Assembly (NCBI GenBank): GCA_002162765.1
Contig: MAAR01000016.1
Coordinates: 62,001-126,000, forward strand
DNA length: 64,000 nt
DNA from: Flavobacteriales bacterium 34_180_T64
Lineage (GTDB): Bacteria; Bacteroidota; Bacteroidia; Flavobacteriales; Flavobacteriaceae
Direction: 5' to 3'
The notes under the pieces: model-generated
What the model was told of the DNA's origin: nothing
The model's database searches: none
Seen by the model: the letters and a program-made list of their open reading frames with translations, nothing else
Position numbers and translations under genes: made by a program
In this document: positions 55,328 to 64,000 of the stretch, in pieces
Numbering within the stretch: the stretch's first letter is position 1
Layout of the letters: each line of letters begins with the position of its first letter

Positions 55328-55343
55328 ATTTTTAATTTTTATA

Positions 55344-55425
55344 TTGTCATTCTGAGTTAAGCGAAGAATCTCTAATTAATTATGAGATTCCTCGTCGTTC
55401 GTTCCTTTCTCTGTCGGAATGACAA
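55344..55425. repeat. Palindromic dispersed repeat copy 3
   Basis: Left arm starts TTGTCATTCTGAG (55344) and runs to about 55372; right arm, ending CGGAATGACAA (55425), is its inverted partner. It occurs in the gap between the beta-ureidopropionase and dihydropyrimidinase genes, directly followed by copy 4. Confidence 0.65.
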
Positions 55426-55441
55426 GTTGTTATTATATGTT

Positions 55442-55475
55442 GTCATTGCGAGGCGTAAAACGACGCGGCAATCTC
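55442..55475. repeat. Palindromic dispersed repeat copy 4 (one good arm)
   Basis: The left arm GTCATTGCGAGGCG... matches copy 2 in type. The right partner (55510-55525) is poorly kept. Copies 3 and 4 fill nearly all the 203-base gap between the two pyrimidine genes. Confidence 0.5.
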
Positions 55476-55530
55476 TTATTTATAATAAGACTACCACATT
55501 CCGATTTTCGGAATTCACATTGACGTATTA

Positions 55531-56916
55531 TTATATTACTGTTTTCGATGTTTTTCCTCTCGGAATAAATTGTCCATGACCTGCTGATAATTTGCAGTCT
55601 TCATTTTCAATTGCAATCTGACCTCTTAAGATTACGGTTTCTGTTTTTCCAATTACTTTCTGACCTTCATATCCAGAATAGTCGCAGTTCATATGATGTG
55701 TTTCAACAGAAATCGTGTGTTCTTTTTTAGGATCGAAAATCACAATATCGGCATCACTACCAATCGCAATAGTCCCTTTTCTTGGGTACATCCCAAATAT
55801 TTTAGCGGCATTTGTTGAACTAACTTCTACATATTTGGTCAATGATATTTTTCCTTTATGCACACCTTCTGAAAACAGAAGTTCCATGCGATGCTCAATC
55901 GCTGGATGCCCATTTGGTATTTTTGAAAAATCATCCTTACCCATTTCTTTTTGTTCCCACATAAACGGACAATGGTCTGTTCCTACTACTTGTATCAATC
56001 CTTGATTAATCCCAGACCATAATGCCTTTTGATCTTTCTTTTCTCGTAACGGTGGACTCATGACCCATTTAGCGCCTTCAAAATCATTCTCATACAGTGA
56101 AGCATCTAAAATTAAATATTGTGTACAGGTTTCTACAAAGATTTTCTGATTGCGCTGTGTCGCTTTGCGAACAGCATTTAATGCACCTTCACAAGTCATG
56201 TGCACAATATAACCTGGACAACCTGTATAATGCAACATATCGGCGAAACGTCCAGATGCTTCGGCTTCTGTCACTTCAGGTTGTGATAAATAATGGTATA
56301 ATGGCGACAGGTTTCCAAGCGCTCTATTTTTAGCAATTAATGAATCTATCATATCTCCATTGGTTGCATGAACAGTCACTAAGCCTCCATGTTTTTCAAC
56401 AACTTTCATAAGCTGCACCATTTGACCATCATCAATCATCAAAGCGCCTTTATAAGCCATGAACGTTTTAAATGACGTGATACCCTCTTCCTCAATCATT
56501 TGTACAACCTCCTTTGCTACAGCATCATTAAAATCGGTTACGGCCATATGGTATGAATAATCACCAATGGCTTTCCCTTGTGATTTTTGCTGCCAAGTAT
56601 TTAATGCACTATGAAGTGAATCTCCTTGAGTTTGTAAAATAAAATCAATCACCATAGTAGTTCCTCCATGTAAAGCTGCTCGTGTACCCGTTTCATAATC
56701 ATCACTAGAATACGTCCCCATGAATGGCATATCGAGATGCACATGAGGATCAATTCCTCCTGGAAATACTAATCTATCAGAAGCATCTATGATTTTATCA
56801 GCTTGATAATTTAAGTCTTTTCCAATGGCTACAATTTTTTCACCTTCAGTATAGACATCTGCGATATAGCTTTCAGAAGCCGTTACTACACGGCCATTTT
56901 TTATTAAAATAGACAT
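55531..56916 (-). CDS. hydA: Dihydropyrimidinase
   Basis: Opens dihydrouracil to N-carbamoyl-beta-alanine. 461 residues, D-hydantoinase type: PGGIDPHVHLDMPFMG (metal-binding HxH), the carbamylated-Lys region TSFKTFMAYKGALMIDD, VHATNGDMID, MTCEGAL and TDHCPF with the late Asp. Length and motifs fit. It is between the SSS transporter and beta-ureidopropionase. Confidence 0.93.
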   Translation of the reverse strand: MSILIKNGRVVTASESYIADVYTEGEKIVAIGKDLNYQADKIIDASDRLVFPGGIDPHVHLDMPFMGTYSSDDYETGTRAALHGGTTMVIDFILQTQGDSLHSALNTWQQKSQGKAIGDYSYHMAVTDFNDAVAKEVVQMIEEEGITSFKTFMAYKGALMIDDGQMVQLMKVVEKHGGLVTVHATNGDMIDSLIAKNRALGNLSPLYHYLSQPEVTEAEASGRFADMLHYTGCPGYIVHMTCEGALNAVRKATQRNQKIFVETCTQYLILDASLYENDFEGAKWVMSPPLREKKDQKALWSGINQGLIQVVGTDHCPFMWEQKEMGKDDFSKIPNGHPAIEHRMELLFSEGVHKGKISLTKYVEVSSTNAAKIFGMYPRKGTIAIGSDADIVIFDPKKEHTISVETHHMNCDYSGYEGQKVIGKTETVILRGQIAIENEDCKLSAGHGQFIPRGKTSKTVI

Positions 56917-56964
56917 TTTTAATATTGAATTTATAAGTTATTAGGTTCTTAAATTTACAAGTTT

Positions 56965-58479
56965 TTAATCAGTATTATCAATTTTTAGTTCACTTATCGT
57001 TTTATTACTCGTTGAAACTTTACTTACTATCACTCCAATAATTATAGCCAAAACAAATGATGGACCAAGTTCTCCAAGTTTCTCAAAATAGATTCCTATA
57101 CTATCCAAAGACGCAAACCCGAATTTGAAAAGGGGAACAGATAAAAATCCAGTTATCATAGAAGCAATAGCTCCTTTTTCATTGAATTTACCCCAAAAAA
57201 GTGACAAAATAATTGTTGGACAAAAGGTAGCCGCAATTCCAGACCAGCCAAAAATAACAAACCAAAAGATGGTCCTTTCTGGTGTTGTAACTGCAACGAT
57301 CATCGCAACTCCTAATGCAAATATCGCCAGTAAAAATGTAATTATTTTGGAAATTCTCGCTAGTTCTTTTTCAGTTTTATTAGGCTTAAATATTTGTTGG
57401 TAAAAGTCTCTAGATATTGCACTAGAGGCTACTACTAAAAGAGAATCGATCGTAGACATGATTGCTGATAAAACGGCTGCTATGTAAATTCCAATTAAAG
57501 TAAGTGGCATTATTTTTTCAACCAAAAGAGGCAGTACATTTTGTGCTCCATTCCCTAAAACGGTTTCAGGATCTGCATCAACTGATGTTAAAAGATATCT
57601 TCCGAAAATTCCAATAAGCACTGCGCAAACATCGGTAAGTATCGTAAATACAATAGCTACCCAACGTCCTTTTTTTATTTCTGTGGTACTTTTAATAGAC
57701 ATAAACCTCACAAATAGTTGAGGTGATCCCATAAACCCTAATCCAATACAAGCAAATCCTAAAATTGTAAATAAATTAATGGTACTAAATCCTCCTTCTC
57801 CCCAAATATTCAAAAATGAGGGATCCAATTTTACTAACTCTTGAGAAATAGAAACATCTGACGAAAATGAATAATAGGCAACAATTGGTAGTGCGACTAA
57901 ACCTATTAGCATAATTAAACCCTGAAATAAATCAGACCATGCTACTGCAACAAAGCCTCCTGAAAAGATATACGTTAAGACTATAATAAAACCAACAATT
58001 GCTCCTGTATAATAATTCCAACCAAGAAAAGATTCAAAAGCAGTACCTGTAGCATCAATTTGTGCACTTACATAGATTACTACAAATAATGATAAAGCAG
58101 TTGCGGCAACAATACGTAAGGTATTCGTTTTAGATTTAAATCTACTTACCAAATAATCTGGAATCGTTATTGAATTGTATTTATCTGAAAGTTTTTTGAA
58201 TTTTTCAGCCATAAGAAACCACGCGACTGTGACTCCTAAAACTTCTCCTAGCACAACCCAAAAGGCTGAAACACCTACCATTGCTCCTAAACCTGTAAGT
58301 CCTAATAGCAGCCATGCAGATTCTCCTGTTGCTCTAGCAGAAAACGCCACAACCCAGAAGTTTAATTTTTTCCCGCCTACGTAATAATCTTTCGTGCTCT
58401 TAATCTTTTTAGACGCGAAATATCCAATTAAAAAAAGGATCGAAAAATAGATAAATAATATAATATACTTTGTATTCAT
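56965..58479 (-). CDS. Sodium:solute symporter (SSS family, PutP-like)
   Basis: 504 residues, about 13 membrane helices. The N-terminal IILFIYFSILFLIGYFASKK with GGKKLNFWVVAFSARATGESAWLLLGLTG is a PutP/SSS hallmark. The substrate is unknown; proline, pantothenate or a pyrimidine-derived compound are possible. It lies between dihydropyrimidinase and an NCS1 transporter and is 1 base apart from the latter, so co-transcribed. Confidence 0.85.
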   Translation of the reverse strand: MNTKYIILFIYFSILFLIGYFASKKIKSTKDYYVGGKKLNFWVVAFSARATGESAWLLLGLTGLGAMVGVSAFWVVLGEVLGVTVAWFLMAEKFKKLSDKYNSITIPDYLVSRFKSKTNTLRIVAATALSLFVVIYVSAQIDATGTAFESFLGWNYYTGAIVGFIIVLTYIFSGGFVAVAWSDLFQGLIMLIGLVALPIVAYYSFSSDVSISQELVKLDPSFLNIWGEGGFSTINLFTILGFACIGLGFMGSPQLFVRFMSIKSTTEIKKGRWVAIVFTILTDVCAVLIGIFGRYLLTSVDADPETVLGNGAQNVLPLLVEKIMPLTLIGIYIAAVLSAIMSTIDSLLVVASSAISRDFYQQIFKPNKTEKELARISKIITFLLAIFALGVAMIVAVTTPERTIFWFVIFGWSGIAATFCPTIILSLFWGKFNEKGAIASMITGFLSVPLFKFGFASLDSIGIYFEKLGELGPSFVLAIIIGVIVSKVSTSNKTISELKIDNTD

Positions 58480-58480
58480 G

Positions 58481-60154
58481 TTAGTTTGGTTTTTTCATTA
58501 GAAGACAATACAATACAAATGATATGATAAATCCTGTAAACCATGATAAGGAATACAAGAAATTTAAAGCAGGAACCCAATACCCAATCAACGCAGCAAA
58601 TACACCAATAAACAATGCAATCATTGCTGCTTTATTGAAACCTGTTCTTTGATATGAATATTGACCATCTTTCTTATATAATTCTGCAAGCTCTAACCGT
58701 TTCTTTCTAACCACATAGTAATCTGCAATTAGAATTCCAAGCACAGGACCTAATAAGCCGCTAACAAATATTAAAAACCCAGCAATTTCGTCCAATAACC
58801 ACCAAGGCATAATCAATATTCCGAAAATTCCTGTGATGGTACCACCAGTTTTAAAACTAATTTTCTTTGGCCATAAATTTGAAAAAGCATTGGAAGGCGC
58901 TATAACATTCGCAGCTATATTGGTACTTAGTGTTGCAATAATCATAAATATTTGCGCGACTATTACAACCACAGGGTTTTTAAATTTAGCAATTAGTGAC
59001 ACTGGATCCCAAGGCGCATCATCAGCAATTAAAATATCTTTAAAATTTATAATAGCTGCACAGGTTACAAAAATTCCAACAAATGAATACAGCATCATCG
59101 TTGCGGGCAACCCAATAAACTGTCCAGCCACCTGATCTTTTTGTGTAGACGCATAACGCGTGATGTCAGCAATACTAATAGACATCGTCGCCCAGAAGCC
59201 AACCATAGCAGTTAGCCAAAGCAAATAGCTCCAAAGTTTACTTCCAGAATTTCCCTCTGTATCTAAAACGTTAGCATTAACAATACTTGATACGACTTCA
59301 TTATTTCTGAATTGCACTTGAACATTTTCTGTATTTACAATTAATATCGGTTCCTCAGTAAAAGTTGTCCAAGAAGTATTTTCATCTGAGATAATATTAT
59401 ACTCCGTGACTTTTAAAACACCTTCTTTATCTTTTAAAACATTTAGATGCAATGTAGATGTATTTAAAAGGTCTTTATTCTTAGTTATTGTCGCTGCCGT
59501 TTTCTCAAGTTGAATACTCTGATCAAGAACTACCGAAAACCCATCAGCTTTTGCATAGCTCCAGTAAATAAGCGCTACTCCCATAATTATTAATATAGGT
59601 GCAGAATAGGTTTCTAACCACTTAATGCTTTCGGTGCCTTTCCAGATAAAATACATATTGATGATCCAGAATATTCCAAAACCTACAAACTTACCAACAG
59701 ACAAACCTAACTCACCTGTTGCTCCAGTAATAGCATTAAAAATGGCATAAATGGCTAATCCTCCAATCCATGTTTGAACACCAAACCAACCGCAGGCAAT
59801 AATGCCTCTAGTGACTGATGCCAAATGCACACCTTTGGTTCCAAAAGCTGCGCGACCAATTACAGGAAACGGAATACCATATTTCACACCAGCATGCCCA
59901 TTAAGAACCATAGGAATGGTAATGATTAAATTAGCAAGTCCTATTATAATAAGTGCTTCATACCAATTCAATCCGGTTTTAATCATATATGAAGCCAAAA
60001 GATATGTTGGAATACAAACTGCCATACCAACCCAAATTGCAGCTAGATGCCATTTGCTCCATGTTCGTTGACTTGGCGGAACAGGTGCTAAATCTTCACT
60101 ATATAATGGTGAATTGGAAACGTCTTCGTCTAATTCTACAATGTCTTTATTCAT
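58481..60154 (-). CDS. NCS1 nucleobase transporter with an inserted soluble segment
   Basis: 557 residues, about 12 membrane helices. Motifs include GLNWYEALIIIGLANLIITIPMVLNGHAGVKYGIPFPV and WLTAMVGFWATMSISIADITRYA. The insertion at about residues 213-305 (LEKTAATITKNKDLL...IVNANVLDTEGNS) is roughly 90 polar residues between two membrane helices. Ordinary NCS1 proteins have only a short loop there. Uracil, hydantoin or allantoin uptake fits the neighbouring genes. Length otherwise matches the family. Confidence 0.87.
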   Translation of the reverse strand: MNKDIVELDEDVSNSPLYSEDLAPVPPSQRTWSKWHLAAIWVGMAVCIPTYLLASYMIKTGLNWYEALIIIGLANLIITIPMVLNGHAGVKYGIPFPVIGRAAFGTKGVHLASVTRGIIACGWFGVQTWIGGLAIYAIFNAITGATGELGLSVGKFVGFGIFWIINMYFIWKGTESIKWLETYSAPILIIMGVALIYWSYAKADGFSVVLDQSIQLEKTAATITKNKDLLNTSTLHLNVLKDKEGVLKVTEYNIISDENTSWTTFTEEPILIVNTENVQVQFRNNEVVSSIVNANVLDTEGNSGSKLWSYLLWLTAMVGFWATMSISIADITRYASTQKDQVAGQFIGLPATMMLYSFVGIFVTCAAIINFKDILIADDAPWDPVSLIAKFKNPVVVIVAQIFMIIATLSTNIAANVIAPSNAFSNLWPKKISFKTGGTITGIFGILIMPWWLLDEIAGFLIFVSGLLGPVLGILIADYYVVRKKRLELAELYKKDGQYSYQRTGFNKAAMIALFIGVFAALIGYWVPALNFLYSLSWFTGFIISFVLYCLLMKKPN

Positions 60155-60157
60155 AAA

Positions 60158-61492
60158 TTAATTACAATATTCATCAGCTATTGCTATGGCTTGCGAAACA
60201 ATTTTTAAACCTTCATCAACTTCTTCTTTAGTAACATTTAAAGGTGGCGCAATAAATATCCAATTCCAACGTACAAATGTGAACATTCCTAATTCTCTGA
60301 TTTTAGATGCCATTCGAGAAGTGGCTTCCATTTCATGAGGTTTTGCATTCCAAGGGGTTGTAGGCTCTTTTGTTTCTCTATTTTTCACAAGCTCAATGCA
60401 ACCTAATAAACCTGTATTTCTAAAGTCTCCAATTGATGGATGCTTTGTTTTTAATTTTTCAACTTCAGCTTCAATATACAATCCCATTTTAGCTGCGCGT
60501 TCCACCAAATTCTCTTCTTCAATAATTCGTATATTTTCTAATGCAGCAGCACACAAAGTTGGATGTGCTGAATATGTCAAACCTATTATCATTGGGTTAT
60601 CGTTAAAATGTTCAGCAATTTCATCAGTCACTACGAGCCCGCCTAAGGGTAAATACCCTGAAGTCAACCCCTTAGCTAGACACATGAAATCTGGTGTCAC
60701 ACCATGATGATCTATTCCAAACATTTTTCCCGTACGTCCAAAACCACTCATCACCTCATCATCAATCATCATAATTCCATATTTGTCGCAGAGTTCACGA
60801 ACGCGTTTCAAATACATTGGTGGATATTTTAAACATCCTGAAGATCCTGATTCGCCTTCAAATAATATTGCGGCTATATTTTCTGGGTATTCCATTTGAA
60901 CGACACGTTCCAAATGAGCCAAGGCACGATCTCCACATTGCGCTATTGAATCAGAGTCCCATGGACAGCGATATGCGTATGGATTTTCTACATGTACTAC
61001 ATTGGGCATTGCTTGGTTATCTACAGGAAATCGTCGAGGATCTCCACTAGCTGTAATTGCAGCATTTGTCGCACCATGATAGGCTCTATAATGTGTTATA
61101 ATTTTATGCCGACCTGTATAGATTCGTGCCAACTTGATTGCATTTTCAATGGCTTCAGCTCCTCCAAGAGTAAAGAATGTTTTGGTTAAATTTCCGGGCG
61201 TAATTTCTGCAATTTTCTTTCCTAATTTCCCACGTACATCAGTAGCCATACCTGGATACACATAACTCACTTCTTTCATTTGATTAGACACAGCTTCCGT
61301 AATACGCTGATCTCCATGACCTATATTCACATTCATGAGCTGAGACGAAAAATCTAAATATTTCTTACCATCTCTATCGTATACATATGAGCCTTTCGCA
61401 TGAGAAGCATTTATAGGATTTAATCCACCTTGCTTTGTCCAAGAAAATAAAGTATAATCGAGATTATCTTTTATAATTTGTTTGTTACTCAT
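60158..61492 (-). CDS. Class III aminotransferase, likely beta-alanine transaminase
   Basis: 444 residues; PLP-bound Lys in FMCLAKGLTSGYLPLGGL, with IMMIDDEVMSGFGRTGKMFG before it. The family uses omega-amino acids. Its location next to pyrimidine catabolic genes suggests it converts beta-alanine to malonate semialdehyde, or beta-aminoisobutyrate to its semialdehyde. It lies 3 bases from the NCS1 gene and 55 bases from the dehydrogenase gene. The substrate is inferred. Confidence 0.88.
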   Translation of the reverse strand: MSNKQIIKDNLDYTLFSWTKQGGLNPINASHAKGSYVYDRDGKKYLDFSSQLMNVNIGHGDQRITEAVSNQMKEVSYVYPGMATDVRGKLGKKIAEITPGNLTKTFFTLGGAEAIENAIKLARIYTGRHKIITHYRAYHGATNAAITASGDPRRFPVDNQAMPNVVHVENPYAYRCPWDSDSIAQCGDRALAHLERVVQMEYPENIAAILFEGESGSSGCLKYPPMYLKRVRELCDKYGIMMIDDEVMSGFGRTGKMFGIDHHGVTPDFMCLAKGLTSGYLPLGGLVVTDEIAEHFNDNPMIIGLTYSAHPTLCAAALENIRIIEEENLVERAAKMGLYIEAEVEKLKTKHPSIGDFRNTGLLGCIELVKNRETKEPTTPWNAKPHEMEATSRMASKIRELGMFTFVRWNWIFIAPPLNVTKEEVDEGLKIVSQAIAIADEYCN

Positions 61493-61547
61493 TCACTATA
61501 ACATATTGATTAATAATTAGTTGAAGAATTTTACATAAAGCAATAGA

Positions 61548-63017
61548 CTAACTCATCCAATTGGTTTGCGCTTCAGGATTCCACTTCGTTGTAGTTTTTT
61601 TATTCTGAGTCCAGAATTCTATTGAACTACGTCCTGTAATATCGCCAACTCCAAATTTAGATTCATTCCAACCTCCAAATGAAAAAGGCTCTCGAGGCAC
61701 AGGAACACCAATATTTACGCCTATCATTCCGGCACTTGCGCGATCCATTACCTGTTTTGCTAAGCCTCCACTTTGAGTAAATACTGCGGCGGCATTTCCA
61801 TAATTAGAACCGTTTTCAATTTCTAATGCTTCGTCTAAATCCTTAGCTCTAATAATTGAAATAACAGGGCCAAAAATTTCTTCGCGAGCAACTGACATGT
61901 CTGTAGTAACATGATCGATGATAGTTGGCCCTACATAAAATCCGCCTTCTTTTCCAGGAACTGTCGCATTACGACCATCTAATAATATTTTAGCACCATC
62001 ACGTTCAGCATCTGCTATATAACCTTCAATTCGTGCTTTAGCTTCAGCACTAATAACCGAACCTAAGTTCTCTCCAGGTACAATAGTCTTGGCATCTTCC
62101 ACCATTCTATCAATAATATGTTGCACTTTATCAACGCCAACCATAACAGAAGCCGCCATACAACGTTGTCCTGCACAACCCGACATTGAAGCAACCACAT
62201 TAGACGCGGTCATTTCGGGATTGGCATCAGGCAAGACTAGCAAATGATTTTTCGCACCTCCTAATGCTACACAACGTTTTAAATTTGATGTTGCTCTTTT
62301 GTAGACTATCTTAGCCACTTTCGTAGAACCAACAAACGAAACTGCCTCAATGTTTGGATGATCACAAATAGCTTCAACTACTTCTTTACCTCCATTAACA
62401 ATATTAAATACGCCGTCAGGGAGGCCAGCCTCCTTTAGAAGTTCTGCCATCCGAACAGTGCTTAATGGCACTAATTCTGAAGGCTTCATAACCATTGTAT
62501 TCCCAAGAACTAATGCATTAGGCAAGGTCCAATGTGGCACCATATTTGGGAAATTAAAAGGCGTTATAGAAGCGACAACACCAAGAGGTTTCCGTTCAAT
62601 TCTACATTCTACACCTTTACTAACTTCTTGCACTTCATTTACCACTATCTGAGGCATAGAAACTGCAAATTCACAGAGCTCCATACTTTTTTCTATTTCG
62701 GCCTTTGCCTCACCATATGTTTTACCATTTTCGAGCTGTACCAATTTGGTGAGCTCATCCATATTTTGCTCTAATAGATTTCTATATTTAAAAAAGATTT
62801 GCACACGTTCTTTAAAGGTCATTCCTGACCATTCAGGAAATGCCTGTTTTGCAGCTTGAACCGCTGCATCAACATCATTTGTAGTTGATAGAGGAATGGT
62901 TGATATTTTACTACCATCAATTGGGCTCAAAACATCCATTGCGTTTTGACCATTTCTTTCAAATTTACCGTTTATATAATTTTTTACTTCGGAAAGTGAT
63001 TCACTTACATTCATCAT
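61548..63017 (-). CDS. mmsA: CoA-acylating methylmalonate/malonate-semialdehyde dehydrogenase
   Basis: Converts (methyl)malonate semialdehyde with CoA and NAD to propionyl- or acetyl-CoA and CO2. 489 residues: VASITPFNFPNMVPHWTLP, FVGSTKVAKIV, and catalytic Cys in SGCAGQRCMAASVMVGV. An in-frame Met follows the first, so the start may be one codon later. It would finish pyrimidine and beta-alanine breakdown here. Thymine-derived propionyl-CoA could feed the carboxylase at 0.1-3.6 kb. Confidence 0.92.
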   Translation of the reverse strand: MMNVSESLSEVKNYINGKFERNGQNAMDVLSPIDGSKISTIPLSTTNDVDAAVQAAKQAFPEWSGMTFKERVQIFFKYRNLLEQNMDELTKLVQLENGKTYGEAKAEIEKSMELCEFAVSMPQIVVNEVQEVSKGVECRIERKPLGVVASITPFNFPNMVPHWTLPNALVLGNTMVMKPSELVPLSTVRMAELLKEAGLPDGVFNIVNGGKEVVEAICDHPNIEAVSFVGSTKVAKIVYKRATSNLKRCVALGGAKNHLLVLPDANPEMTASNVVASMSGCAGQRCMAASVMVGVDKVQHIIDRMVEDAKTIVPGENLGSVISAEAKARIEGYIADAERDGAKILLDGRNATVPGKEGGFYVGPTIIDHVTTDMSVAREEIFGPVISIIRAKDLDEALEIENGSNYGNAAAVFTQSGGLAKQVMDRASAGMIGVNIGVPVPREPFSFGGWNESKFGVGDITGRSSIEFWTQNKKTTTKWNPEAQTNWMS

Positions 63018-63141
63018 CAGGTTTCAGATTAATTTCATTAATATTTGAACAAAAAATAAGAATGCTTTAGAAATCTAATAGTCGAACTGAGGATTTCTAA
63101 TCACACTCTTATCAAATATAAGAAATATATATTAAAATGCT

Positions 63142-63164
63142 GTTATTATTGCGAGGTCAATAAC
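63142..63164. repeat. Short hairpin with possible repeat remnant
   Basis: GTTATT and AATAAC arms (63142-63147, 63159-63164) enclose ATTGCGAGGTC. The loop shares the ATTGCGAGG word with repeat copy 4. It may be a decayed copy or chance. Located between the semialdehyde dehydrogenase and adenine deaminase genes. Confidence 0.3.
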
Positions 63165-63201
63165 AAAATTGAAAGTAAGTTGAATGATTCTTAATTAGCG
63201 C

Positions 63202-64000
63202 TTAAAATTCCAACGAAGTAAACTTGAAATTGGAACCATCAAACAGCCCTTTATCACTTAATTTTAGTGAAGGTATAACTAAGAGTGCCATAAATGACAA
63301 GGTCATATAAGGTGCATGTAGGGTACTTCCTAAGGACTTAGCCATTTGATCTAGCTGTGCATATTGCGTACCTATTGTTTTTCCATCTTTATCACTCATG
63401 ATTCCTGCTACTGGAAGCGATACTACTTTACTTTCGGTATCACTCACTGCGCATATGCCTCCTTTGTTTTCAATTAGTAGATTCACAGCCTTGCAAATCG
63501 CTTCATCTGAAACACCTACAGCAATGATATTATGAGAATCATGTCCTACTGAAGATGCTATTGCGCCTTTTTTTAAACCGAAATTTTTTATAAACGCAAT
63601 TGCTGGTTTTTGTTCTTGATAGCGATTTACAACCGTCATTTTTAGAATGTCATTATCAATATTTGAAACTAAATTCCCTTTTGAAGTTGAAGCGTTAGCG
63701 ATTAATTGATTTGTAATCAATTGCCCTTCTAAGGCTTCAATAACTCGAATTTGTTTCGCAGTAGAATCAAACCGGAAATCTGAAATTTGCTTTCTAGACG
63801 TATTGAAATTATTCAATAACTCAAAAGGAACAGATTCAATTTTAGAAACACCTTGATCAAACACAAGTTCGCCATCAATATAGGTTTGAAGGGTTTTAAA
63901 ATTCACTAGATCTTCTACTAAAATACAATCTGCTACATCTCCAACATTTAATAATCCGACATCTAAATTATAATGTCTCACTGGATTGATACAAGCTGCT
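63202..64000 (-). CDS. ade: Adenine deaminase, C-terminal part (cut by window edge)
   Basis: The frame continues past 64000, where it reads [13 protein letters not shown] in line with adenine deaminase family sequence; the GTG at 63981 is internal. Visible are the C-terminal domain residues [44 protein letters not shown] and MLSFMALL-like end ([16 protein letters not shown]). It would deaminate adenine to hypoxanthine, another nucleobase salvage or catabolism step next to the pyrimidine genes. The N-terminal metal site is outside the window. Confidence 0.88.
   Translation of the reverse strand, partial: AACINPVRHYNLDVGLLNVGDVADCILVEDLVNFKTLQTYIDGELVFDQGVSKIESVPFELLNNFNTSRKQISDFRFDSTAKQIRVIEALEGQLITNQLIANASTSKGNLVSNIDNDILKMTVVNRYQEQKPAIAFIKNFGLKKGAIASSVGHDSHNIIAVGVSDEAICKAVNLLIENKGGICAVSDTESKVVSLPVAGIMSDKDGKTIGTQYAQLDQMAKSLGSTLHAPYMTLSFMALLVIPSLKLSDKGLFDGSNFKFTSLEF

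Noticed and set aside
52098..55475. CRISPR array
   Set aside because: Copies are irregularly spaced, each is internally palindromic, and there are no uniform spacers or Cas genes.
55382..55579. Plus-strand frame of 65 residues between beta-ureidopropionase and dihydropyrimidinase
   Set aside because: It is made of palindromic repeats 3 and 4 plus the dihydropyrimidinase tail in antisense; not a gene.
1..64000. tRNA or rRNA genes
   Set aside because: No cloverleaf with conserved TpsiC-type GTTCGAATC pattern and no rRNA-like stretch was noticed by reading; a tRNAscan run would settle it.

Overview
The window looks like chromosome from a low-GC marine or aquatic flavobacterium (Bacteroidota, Flavobacteriaceae). 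Four things point there. One protein carries a type IX secretion (T9SS) C-terminal sorting domain. Candidate promoters fit the Bacteroidota -7 box TAnnTTTG. There are few Shine-Dalgarno sequences. Lineage-typical proteins such as a DUF6090 protein are present. No phage, insertion sequence, CRISPR array, rRNA or tRNA was recognised. The most accessory-like DNA is a group of palindromic intergenic repeats at 52.1-55.5 kb.

Layout. 0.1-3.6 kb (+): three-gene acyl-CoA (probably propionyl-CoA) carboxylase. 3.6-8.2 kb (-): secreted proteins, namely an amidohydrolase, an unknown, a tail-fibre-like protein and a very small T9SS cargo. 8.6-12.4 kb: three GNAT acetyltransferases, an SRPBCC protein, an AraC/GyrI regulator and a flavin/PNPOx-fold protein. 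12.4-18.7 kb: nitronate monooxygenase-like protein, DnaK, serine dehydratase, PanB, RluA. 18.7-20.7 kb (-): histidine-kinase operon without a response regulator. 20.8-25.5 kb (-): 5-oxoprolinase PxpABC with an atypical Nramp-fold transporter and a DUF2891 lipoprotein. 25.5-27.1 kb (-): YifB/ComM.

27.2-33.4 kb (-) is a periplasmic nitrate reductase operon, napD-napA-napB-tetraheme lipoprotein-NrfC-like-NrfD-like. Divergent from it, 33.6-40.1 kb (+) is an almost complete molybdenum-cofactor operon: moeA, ModE-like HTH, TauE/SafE, mobA, moaD, moeB-rhodanese, moaE, moaC-moaB fusion, moaA. nadA-nadB follow. 42.7-49.7 kb (-) encodes an NAD-type molybdenum formate dehydrogenase (alpha and beta subunits), its sulfurtransferase FdhD, and formate-tetrahydrofolate ligase. 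Together these suggest a unit that makes the Mo cofactor, oxidises formate and reduces nitrate.

49.8-64 kb (-) is mainly a reductive pyrimidine catabolism locus. It holds PreA/PreT, beta-ureidopropionase and dihydropyrimidinase, an NCS1 nucleobase transporter and an SSS symporter. It continues with a class III aminotransferase (beta-alanine to malonate semialdehyde), a CoA-acylating semialdehyde dehydrogenase, and an adenine deaminase cut by the window edge.

Most notable: (1) the Nramp-like protein of the pxp operon has lost the canonical DPGN and MPH metal-site motifs; (2) NapB is internally duplicated to four haem motifs; (3) the NrfC-like subunit has a Tyr at one cluster cysteine and a Cys-rich extension ahead of its Tat signal; (4) there are dyads in the nap/moe divergent promoter region; (5) at least four palindromic repeat copies lie within 3.5 kb. 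All assignments come from reading the sequence; no database search was run.
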